Below, one piece after another: positions 23,304-33,600 of a DNA stretch of 64,000 nt (positions are counted from its first letter, which is position 1; the number at the start of each line of letters is the position of its first letter). Source of the stretch: Plantago major (lineage: Eukaryota; Streptophyta; Magnoliopsida; Lamiales; Plantaginaceae); contig JAIFAC010000294.1 in NCBI GenBank assembly GCA_026545765.1, positions 62,001 to 126,000 on the forward strand. The letters run 5' to 3'. A model generated the notes under the pieces. That model was not told the DNA's origin. It saw only the letters and a program-made list of their open reading frames with translations, and ran no database searches. The translations under genes and the position numbers were made by a program.

Positions 23304-26300
23304 ATGGCACCCAAGAAGATGACCACCAAGAACCCTAAGGCAACATCCTCTGCTCCTGCTGAAAAGCAAGGAGGAAAGGAACTTAAGGTGTTGAATAAAC
23401 GCCTTCTGGGAAAGTTTACCCCATCGGACTGGAACCCTAAACACAAAATGAATCGGGGAGCCTTTCTAGTAAAAAGATATGTACCAGCAGTTATATCTTC
23501 AAAACCAGAAAGAAAACTGATATTGGGAATGCTGAAGAATTTCCATATCTACAAGCTTCTATCTGCTGCACCCAGAGGACTATCCACACTAGATGTACTG
23601 GAGTTCTATAACAACTCCAAAATCTTCACAAAAGTTGTGAATGATGAAGAAGAAAAATACATGAAGACTGAAGTCCAAGGACAAGAAATTGTTCTAGACT
23701 GCAAGACTTTCTGCAAGATATTCCGATTGAAAAATCGAGGAACTTTTGAAGACATCAACATCAAGGACGCTTCCATATATTCAAGGCGTCAATGAGCTAT
23801 TTGAAGCAATCCAGTTAGAAAATGCAAAAGGTTGCCCATGGGACTTTGTTCTGAAGGCCATCGAATTAGTCATCTCCGTAAACACTGAGTACTTTAGTTT
23901 TATTCGTCCGCTGCTTTGATGGCAACAAAGGTGGAGTAGATAAGCATGGAGAGATGGATGATGATGCATCTTCAACAAAAAGCATGAAGGGTAGGAAACC
24001 CACTTCAATTGGGAAGTACGCCAACAAATTCCTTCGACATATTGAGGAATTTGAGCCCAAAATCATCAATGGTTTTGCCGAGCCAAAGGCCAATATGCAC
24101 TTTGGTCTCGTGGATCTGCTACATTCGAAACAATGGGAATCACTCGAGAAAGGCAGAAATCCCACCACCAACTCCTTTTCGTACACGCTTTTGAAGAAAA
24201 GGAGAAACTTGTCACAAACGCACTCGTAAAGGCGTAAGAAGAAGAACCAAAGAAGGTGAGGAGGTCTCTGAGCAAGCCAAAGCTAAACCTCCAGTTTCCA
24301 AGAGAAAGAGGACTCATAGCAAGAGAGCCTCCAAGCCCCTAATCATACAAGAGGCACAACCTTCTGGAGACAAGGTCTCAGAAAATGTTGGATGCTCAGA
24401 AAGGCTAATCCAGAATCCCCCAAGAGTCCTGAACCAGAATGCTCCAGAACTCTCCAAAGATGATAGAAATATCATAGATGGGTCTGCACCAACACAGAAT
24501 AGTGATTCTGAGGATGATGAAGTACTTGCAAAAGTACTCAAAAGGTTCAAGTATGAGACCCATGGAGGAGCTTCATGCTCAGCGCTTCAGAAAGACAATA
24601 GCCCCTCTACCCAGCAGGAAGAAGAAGGCCTGGGTGAGGAAGATAGAATGATGGAAGATGTTGCCATTGCTTGCACATTCACAATGCCAGCATTTAATAT
24701 TGCTGAAGAAAACCCTGTTCTTGAACATGTTCCTCAACCTTCTGAGAGAGCTCAACTCTTAGAAAGGGATAAAACTGGAAACTCAGAATGATACTGCAGA
24801 GGAGATCAATAATGAGCACAGAGAGACTGTGGATTCACCACAAGTTCAAGAGATCAATGATCAGCCTGACTCTATTCAGGTAACAAAGATAGTTTGTATC
24901 TAACATGTCAACATAATTGTATGTTAACTTGTTACTCATAAGCTGTATTTGTTACAGGCCAACTTGGAGACACACTTTCAGGGGGAAGAAAACTTGTCCA
25001 CCCCCTTGAATCAAGAAGAGGTTCCTCCAACCTCAGAACATCAAGAAGAGCCCGTCATTCCAGGTAGTAAAAGTTATCTCTGAACAAGAAATAACTAACT
25101 AAAATTGCTCTTATGTTCTAATATTCTTAATGTCTCTTCTTAGGCTCCAACTGAGGAAGTAGTGGTGGTGGAACCAACACCCCAAAACCTAGAGATTCCG
25201 TGTCAAAAGTTTTCGAGGAAGTATTTATCGAGCCTTCACGAGAAGGTAAGTAATCGAATAGTCTTCTTCAACGAATGCTCGAAAACCCACTACTAAAATC
25301 TCTTATGTTTGTTCTTACAGTGCTCAGAAGAACAATTGGATGGAGAAACAATTGTCATCTCCTCCAAAGAAACTAAAATCACGAACAAGCAAGATTCAGA
25401 GAAAGGTGCCGAAACCCCAAGGTTTCGAGGAACTTGCTCCGAGCTTCCTCACTGGAAGTAAGTGAAGTCTCGTAAAGCACTTTTCCACCTAACTTTTCTC
25501 ATAATGCTTCTAAACATATTTGATTGTAATTTCGTGTTCAAGCAGAAAGAAAGGTTGATGAGGATAAAACTTCTCCTCACATCAAAGTATCTGAGGCCTC
25601 TATGCCCAAGCAAGTAAAAATCCAAGCAGATGAGCCTAGTGTTTCTACACAGGTATGCTCAGAAAGCTCACTTCTGCACACAGATACTAAAATAAGTGGT
25701 TTGAACAAAACTAACTTGAACACTTTCTTTCAGGCTCAAAGTCTAGTGCCAGTTGATTTACTCAAGGCCTTCCAGAAGCACACCTTAAAGACACATCTCA
25801 AGTGCTTCAGACAATGGCAGAAACTCAGAAAGGCTGACCTTTCTGAAGTAGCCAGAGTAATCGATGTCCCAGAAAAGAGAGCAATTGCCCTTAATCTGGA
25901 GGATTATATCCATGCATTGTTCCCTACAGAGTCCTACTCATTTGCAACTCTAATGCATGAAGACTTCATTCATGAAGTAGCACAAAGACTTATAGCAGAT
26001 TTCAAGTCTGCGGATGCTCAAACCCAAGAGCAGATGGTTACCCATCCTGCCTTGCCCAAAGAAGCTCACTACTTATCCCGCCGAACAAGAAGAAGTTAAT
26101 GGGAGGATGATTACATTGCCAAATGTGATCAACCCGGTTTCGAAGATGACGAGGAGATGGACGAAATGATTATCAAGAACCTCCTCCGAGCATCCAAACC
26201 AAGAAACAAAGAACAAGAGTGATGATGATGATGATCGTAATGATGATCCCCAACCCGGACAAGGCAGATTCGTAAAGCTAGTAAAGAGAGTGGAGAAAAG

Positions 26301-28484
26301 GCTACCCTCAATTGCTCGTAAAGCTCCATCATCATCACATCCCAAGTCTCATCAAGATACCCAACAAGTCAACACAATGATGCCATAGAAGAAATTTCAC
26401 CGAAGTTTAGGATTGAACAACCCGTAAAGGTATTGGAGAAGAGAAGAGAATCAACATTGAGACTCAAGCTCTTGTTGATGAAAAGGAAGCCAAAATCAAA
26501 AGCTCGAAGAAGCTAATGCCAAAGAATCGCACTCCTAGATGAGCAAAGAAATTTGAAGAATGCCATTGTTGTCACAAATCAAATAGATGCAATGGATGAC
26601 AATGATGATGAAGAGCATGATGTCATGATCGCATCAAAAAGACCTTCTACATCTTCTCGTATCAAGACACTTGATGGAAAGCGTAAGAAGATTGTCAACT
26701 GCAAACAATCCAAGAAAAGATTATGACAAGGATGTCAAACCCACAACTTGATCATCAAGGTAAGATGAGAGACTTGTCACTCAAGACAAAAGAGCCCTAC
26801 TTGCTCCTCATATATTCTCTCGCACTAAGTAGTTCAAGAAGTGAAGAGCACTGCAAGGAACAAAGGTCTTTTAGAACTCGTAAAGACACTAGTTGCCCAG
26901 TACGTATGCTAAAATCCGTCCCAGAAGAGATGAATCCTTTGGCTGCTGCTTTACTCAACAGAGCAACCAACATCGCTCTCTCTCAGAAAGACCTAGGGTT
27001 GGTCAGGGATGAGGATTGTAATAATGCTAATGCAGCATTGAATGAAGCCAGCCATGCTGTCCTGCAAACCAACGCCATCCTAAGGCCGCTTGAAGTGCTC
27101 AACATAAAGGAGCAGGAACTGGTTAGGCAGAACAACGAGCTAAAGAAAGAACTTCAAGAATTAGTCAGGGTGCACAACAATCTCCAGAAAAACTTTGAAA
27201 CTCTCTCTCTGAAGCTTATGCTATCATGAGTCAGTCATTCATGACTAAGGGGGAAGAAGAGATGCCTCATAAAGGCAGAGGAAGAAAAAGAAAACAATCA
27301 AATCCTCCCACCTCAAGTCAACTTGTCATTAAGGACACCACTGGAGACACCCTTGCTGAAGAAGTTGTTCCAGATCAACCAGCCAGAAGGCTGAGAAGTA
27401 TGGTCACTAGGGGAACCAAGTCCCTTAGAATCTCAGAAGAGAAGAAGACTTCGGAAGAAGAAGAAAAGGAAGAAGGAGAAGTAAGAGGCCAAGAAAGCTG
27501 CAAGTCTCCAATTTTGGACTACAATGATGATGAGGACGATTCTGATTAACATCCACTTCACAAGAAAAGGAGACAAGCAACTACTTCACAAACTCCTCCG
27601 GCAAAGAAAGCCCTTAGCATGTAACTCCTTCGAAATACCAAGTCAATACAAGGAACATCCACCAAAGACAAATTTCAAGGCAGAAGAAAGGGTTAGAGGA
27701 TCTCTGATGTAAGGCCACCAAATGTAAAAGCAAGAAGGATTTCCAGCCATGTAATAAACAATGAAACACATCAAGAAAGGCCAACCGATGCCCACATTGA
27801 GTATATGAAGACCAAGAATGAAGAATCTTCATATAGGTGCATTCTCAACAAGAGAGGGTATTCGATTCGAACTACAACATCTACTTGACAATGATAAGTT
27901 TCCAACTCCCATCCTCAACCGATCCCGAAATGGAGAGAAGGCAAGTAATTGCTAAAACCCGAGCACCTTCATGCCCGGGTTAAACTTTGAAGTAGAAAAG
28001 AGGAATGAAGCTAGAAAGATGGATCTTTCTTTGCCTGCCTTACCCAAAACCCGATGATGTACACAAGGTAAGAAATCGGATGGTAGCTACAGTAAAGAAC
28101 AAACTAGGTGTTTCAACCCATGAGTCATTCTATATGACATCGATGAATACTTAGATGATATACACTATCCGGAAGAAATATACAAGTATTTCAACCTATC
28201 TCACCGCAAGTAGACCATGCCTGGTCCGGGGAAAGTACTGGTCAAACATTTTCATGAAGAATCACAAGCTTGGTAAGAGTTACCATGAAATATGTGACTT
28301 ATCCGTAAAGATGAGCTCGTCAAGGATTCTTTATGACTATGTCCAAGAATGCGTAAAAGTTGATGATCATGTCAACCGATCCAAAGGGTGTCAAGAACTT
28401 GAGGTATCAACCCAAGTCAGGTTTCAAGACTTGAAGACTAGTAACATTAGAATACTCTCGAGCTTGGACTCTCCTATGTTCTAA
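23304..28484 (+). pseudogene. Copia-C accessory gene, six exons, unknown function
   Basis: The start at 23304 is MAPKKMTTKNPK. A Lys-rich leader precedes a conserved domain (STLDVLEFYNNSKIF, then TEVQGQEIVLDCKTFCKIFRL). The VLxFYNN...VxGxxxxL pattern recalls the 'putative plant transposon protein' domain; this is from memory and moderate. Introns are 24880-24957, 25064-25143, 25246-25320, 25458 to about 25545 and 25653-25733 (75-88 bp), at the same places as in B and D. The last exon carries LKTHLKCFRQWQKLRK, a basic region and an acidic region. Exon 1 after 23790 and the last exon after 26100 are full of frame breaks coinciding with CAG/CTG. The gene ends near 28484. It lies on the sense strand, about 0.9 kb after pol. 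Confidence 0.72.
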
Positions 28485-28786
28485 TTTACTTAGTATGTTT
28501 TATTACTTTTGTAATCTTGCCGATTGTTTATGAAATTCTATCTGTAAAAGTTGATCTTACTCAGAATGCATCTATCTCAAGATCATACTGAGATAAATTT
28601 TAATAGATGATAACTTATCAAAGAAAGATCACTTCTTGTGATTTGGTTGATGTTTACTCGCACTTAATTCAACTAAAATTGAATATCATTTGAAATGATT
28701 AAGTGGTGGATTGTTTTCTTCCGTGATTACAATTTTGTAATAGGACTTAAAAGATAGTCATGGATGACCGATCAAAAGGGGAAATT
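28485..28786 (+). promoter_or_regulatory. Copia-C 3' untranslated region and polypurine tract
   Basis: CACTTAAT (28661-28668) and ATTAAGTG (28698-28705) form the inverted repeat shared with B and D. The tract AAAAGGGGAAATT (28774-28786) abuts the 3' LTR. No coding sequence. Confidence 0.88.
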
Positions 28787-29436
28787 TGTTAGAATATCAT
28801 AGTATTTTGATCACTCATCACATGTTCTTATCTTAGCCAGAAAGGTGATTAAGTGCTCTTGGTTCACTTGAACATTGTAAAAGAGGAAATCACTGAGTAT
28901 GATTAGTCTAGTAAATCTTGTATTAGGATTATAGGTCTCTGAGTGTAATTTTTTATTTCAAGAAGACCATGAAGATCAATCCTAGCAATGGAGCTTTTCT
29001 GAAGATTAGAAGACTGAAGATTGCACAAGGTTTATGAAGACACAAAGGTTTAGTCTAACTCAGAAAGACTATGTCCTTAATCCTTTCTTAAGTACATTAA
29101 CTTTCTTTGGAAATATGATTCTGGACATATGACATCATGAGTATGGAGCATGCAAGCCATCAGAAAGGCTCATGTATCCGTTGAGACTAAAGGACAATGA
29201 ACAGTACTATGCATTAAATGCATCAGCAGAAATGCTGCAGAAAGAAAGTCCTCTCTGAAACAAGAGATAGTGACTTCTGAGTACATAGTTCAAGATATAA
29301 ACGGATATAATTTGATAGAGAGCACAACGGATACAATTCAAACGCCTCTCAAATTTATCTATATATATCACACACTTAGATGCTTGAAGAACATACCTTA
29401 GAACGCTCTATCTTGCAAACTTACCATCAAGCAAAG
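28787..29436 (+). repeat. 3' LTR of Copia-C, left portion
   Basis: It starts TGTTAGAATATC and follows the 5' LTR closely until 29436. There Copia-D begins after CAAAG (29432-29436). The rest of the LTR is at 45207-45968. Confidence 0.96.
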
Positions 29437-31112
29437 TGTTAGATATTTTGTTAGAAATATCTGTTTAGATTTTGATCAGCAACATGATGACTTATCTTAG
29501 TCTCAGAAAGGTGATTAGTACTCTTGGTTCACTTGAACATTGTATAAGAGGAAAACCACTAAGTATGATAGTCTAGCTAATCTTGTATAGGATGTTAGGT
29601 CTCAAAATGTAATTTTATTTTATGAAAAGAAGACCAAGAAGAAGACATCCAAGCAGAAAGTTCAACGACATTGAAGACTTGAAGAAAACTGCACAAGATT
29701 ACTGAATCTGTTGTTCAGATATCTTAGCCAGATATCTTAAAGACACGAATAGTTTCAAACAAACTGTGTCACAAAGAGATATCTGAGAAATAAGATACAT
29801 ATCTGAAAACAAGGAAAGTGTCCATGATATCTACTCGATACCTTGAGCTTTAACCACGCTTTCGAAGAGAAATATATATTGCAAACAAAGTTGTTTCAAT
29901 AAATACAAGTGGTATCCAAGAATGAAGATAAGGACGCAAAGAATCGATAACACTAGTCTCGATATAAAGCATAGTTCCATTGAACTACAGGACAAAAGTA
30001 TAGTACAATGCATTTAATGCACGGACAGAGATGTTCCGAATAAAAGCAACGGCAGCTCGAGAAGAAGACGAAACTCACATAAAGATTATACACAGATATC
30101 GATAGTTTGAATTTGAGCCTAACGGATACTATTCAAACGGCACTCAAATTCATCTATAAATATCAACACTTAGACTGCTTGAGAGACACACCTTGAACGA
30201 GACAGAACCTTAGACACACGATCTCTGAATATCTTACTCTCTCAAAGCAACTTACTTATCATCAAAGCTTTCTGTTGCGACCAAAGCTTTTGATCTTGAG
30301 TAAACACTGAAGTTCTAAGTGTCCTGATCCTAAACAAGCAAAGCTATCTGTGAAGGAGTTGAATCAAAAGATCAACTATCTGATATTCATTCTCTTGAAC
30401 AGATATCATAAGACTTGGGTCAGTAAAATCGAATAAGATACCATACGCTGTAAAGTGTCGTAAGTAACTTAGTGCACAGAGCTATCTGATTAACTGAAAA
30501 GTTATTAAGACGCTCATCTGACAACTCAAACCAAAACCAACACCATAACTGGCGTGGAGTATAGGAAGTACTTAGTTTGAAAAATCAGGGAATAACTCCA
30601 AGGTTACCGGAGTATAGGAATTACTTGATTTGGGAAACTAAGGAATAACTCCAAGGTTATTGAGTACAGGAAGTACTTAGCTTGGGAAGCTAGGGAATAA
30701 CTCAAAGGTTTCCGAGTATAGGAAGTACTTCAAGGAAAGCCGGGAACAACTCAGGGGGAACATTTGGTTGGGAACCAATTGTTAAGAATCTTAGAATAGG
30801 ATTATTGTAAGGAGAACTCAATTATCTGTTCTAGTGAATTCTAGGTCTCTGATAGACCGAAGTGGATTAGTTGGAGGATTACGCCACCTCCAGATACCAC
30901 TATACTTGCTGTGTTATTTACCTTTCTGTATTTACATTTTAGCAACACACACACACATATTAACTGTTTCTGCACTTATCTTTATTAAGTCTTCCGACTG
31001 ATTCTAAGTATCGACATATCTATTCGATATCTCGAGAAATAGTTGGTATCGACAAAGTTTTAAAAGACTATTCACCCCCCTAGTCTTTTACTTTGCCGTT
31101 ATCCGACCAACA
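29437..31112 (+). repeat. 5' LTR of Copia-D (1676 bp)
   Basis: It begins TGTTAGATAT and ends CCAACA. The TATA box TATAAATATC is at about 30153. Four 52-53 bp tandem units start at 30557, 30610, 30662 and 30714. The U5 hairpin is AAAAGACTA (31062-31070) with TAGTCTTTT (31081-31089) around a C-rich loop. Confidence 0.96.
30557..30765 (+). repeat. Tandem hairpin repeats in Copia-D 5' LTR leader
   Basis: There are four units of 52-53 bp, each with GAGTA...GGAAGTACTT, a short self-complementary stem around GGG, and GGAATAACTC. The array lies 400-600 bp downstream of the TATA box and before the PBS, so it should be in the transcript leader. Equivalent arrays occur in all LTRs of A, B, C, D and the solo LTR at 61590. 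Confidence 0.85.
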
Positions 31113-31114
31113 AG

Positions 31115-31126
31115 TGGTATCAGAGT
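31115..31126 (+). promoter_or_regulatory. Primer binding site of Copia-D
   Basis: TGGTATCAGAGT lies two bases after the LTR and matches the tRNA-Met complement used by plant copia elements except at the last base. It is the best preserved primer site in the window. Confidence 0.92.
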
Positions 31127-31221
31127 GAGGTTCACCACCTTCAGACGAACCTAGATCCCCAGATAGGTGAAGGAACTTTGTCCACTTTTGAGGACTATTT
31201 CATTTGTGTGTTAAGTGCAGT

Positions 31222-33600
31222 ATGTCTCTCGAGTGATGCACCCGCTCTCAAACCGTAGAACTACGAGAAATGGAAAAATAACATGATGCTCCACCTTGAA
31301 GCCATAAGTGACGAGATGATCAAGTAATAACGTATGGCCCAATAGACATTCAACAACTTAAGCAAGTCATGGAGGTTTCGAGTGGAAGAGCCAGAGATCT
31401 AAGCGAAGGATCTTCACAAACAGATGCGTCAACTAGGGGAAGATCTATCGTCAAGTTATTTACGTAACCAAAGCTCAGAGAACTCGACATCTAAGATGCC
31501 AAGAGGAATCGTCGATGGTCAAGCTCAGAACATCATCATCGATCGACACTGAGCACATACAGTGTAAACTGTGGGGTGCTAAAATGGCGAAAGTTGCCTG
31601 GTAACTGATTGAAGAAATCTGTGCCGGAACTGAAAAAACCAAGGAAAACAAGTTCGAAGTTCTAAAGTTGAAATTTCAAAATTTCAAACAAGGTGCCACT
31701 GAAACTCTGGAAGAACTTGATTTCAGGTTTACCACTCTCATGAGTGATATGGCAGCACTTGGGAAAGAATAGATACTCTCACCGAGAAGATTAAGACTAT
31801 TGTCAGAAGTCTTAACCACAACTGGGAGCATACTAAATTCTTTTATTTTAACCAAGGTATGCCAAATATCACTCCAGTGGAACTTTTCTCTCATCTTGCT
31901 ACTATTGACTATGAGAGAACTCAGAGAGAACAAACAACTGAAAAGTTGCAGAATGTTGCTCTAGTTACTCAAGGAACTTCTGAAAAGAAGAAAAGCAAGG
32001 AGGAGACTGAGGATGCTCTTGCTGCAAAGCAAATGAGCAAATTTGTCAGTCGAGAAATTGAGAGAAGAAAAGCCAAAGAGAAGTTGAAAAAGCATCTAGG
32101 CTCAAACTATCACCAGTACAAAAATATGCAAAGCTCACGAACAAGCCAAATTCGTAAAGCATCATGTAATCGAGGAAGCGTAAATTGAAACGATATCTGC
32201 TTTCTATTGTCGTAAACCGCCACTTAAGAAGGATTGTCCCGCCTCAACAAACTAAGGATGATTTACAAGAAAGATAGAAGAATCTTCAGAAGAAGCCAGA
32301 AAGCTTTGTTAACTGAAGAAAGAAAGAAAATCCAAATTCAACTGGATGCTCTAAACGTTGAGACAGATTCTGAAGATGACAATTCAGATGACTCAACCTT
32401 ACCATCACCAGAATTATGTGGAGTTACTCATGATATAATCGACTTCGGCCTCAAGAAGAATGAAATGTGTGGGGTTGGTGAAATTGACGGACCATACATC
32501 TCCAACATAGAAAACTGTCTTATGGCTGATGAGGTAACACATACTTCTTGCTACACATATGAAAGTGATGAAGAGGAAATAAAAGATCTAGAAAATCTCA
32601 GAAAGGAACTTCATATCTATGAAAGAGAATTTCTAATGATCCATGCGAGAACTGAAAAACCTAGAGGAGGAAAAGAATTTTCTTGCAAAGGAAAATTCTC
32701 ATTTGGTTAAGATATCTGAGAAAAAGAAATATGAAGATCTTCTTTCTGAAAATAAGGAACTCAAGAAGAAAGAACTATCTTTTCAATCTTATGCCAAAGC
32801 TAGTGACACTCTTACTGAAGTACAATCTTACTTAAGAGATCCTTCAGAAAAGAAAGGACTCAATAATACGCATGATTGTTCTATCACTCAATAAGAGTAA
32901 GGAGAAAAGAACATTTGTAAGCATCAAAGAAGACGGTTCCCATGCAATCTATAGTATCGGTGAAAAGACAAAGATTGTTGGCAAAGGAAAGGCTATGACT
33001 AAACCTTTGTGGGAAAAACAAGTCAAAACAAAACTGTTGGTACGTCTCAAAAGAAACACAACACCGAAAAGTGTAAACACCCACAAGGTTATGTCTCTCA
33101 AAAAGGTAGAATTGCAGAGCGCAAATTCTTCCATGTCACTTTTTCTCGAAAGAAATCGATCAACCAGAGACTAGCAAAGCCGAGAAAAGATCTCGATAGC
33201 TTCAAGTGCTCAAACGGTATCGCTACAAAGGCATCGAAAACAACTTGCTCATGAGTACAAGCAGAGCAGAACGATGGTCGAAAGCTAGAATTGCTCAAAG
33301 CAATTATCAAGTGGAAGTTAAATCAAGCCATCGAAAATCAATGCCGGCTAGAAGAAATCAAGGAAGGCTAAGTTTGTCGAAGCAAACCGTAAACCTTACA
33401 GTATCCGAAAGCATCATATGGAGCACCTAGGAACACACCAAGGAAGAAAATAATTTTACTAATGATAACATTTACGCCTCGCTGCACAAAAGCATATTTC
33501 AAAGAAATTCATTCAAAATGGATTCCTATTGAAGAACTTTTAATTCTAACGGTTCCATCAAAGATATGAGAATCTAATCTCCCTTTCGTCAGGTGCGTAA
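31222..33600 (+). pseudogene. gag: Copia-D gag with coiled-coil extension, frameshifted
   Basis: The start at 31222 opens MSL and then shifts frame where C has CTCTGAG and D has CTCTCGAG. Gag-domain sequence is recognisable to about 32100 (open stretch 31859-32188, MPNITPVELFSHL). The zinc knuckle near 32195-32240 is garbled at CAG/CTG positions. The acidic region (32400-32600) and coiled coil (32560-32890, ENLRKELHIYEREFL, ENKELKKKELSFQSY) are good, and a basic linker follows. Roles are particle assembly and RNA binding. The frame is broken at many points, but the order is the same as in C. Confidence 0.85.

Noticed and set aside
23304-28484. Independent host gene trapped between transposons
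   Set aside because: The same gene sits at the same place, with the same orientation, promoter and introns, in three separate insertions, so it belongs to the element family.
29437-31112. Dating of Copia-D and Copia-C from LTR divergence
   Set aside because: Most differences between the paired LTRs sit at CAG/CTG and look technical, so any age would be inflated.
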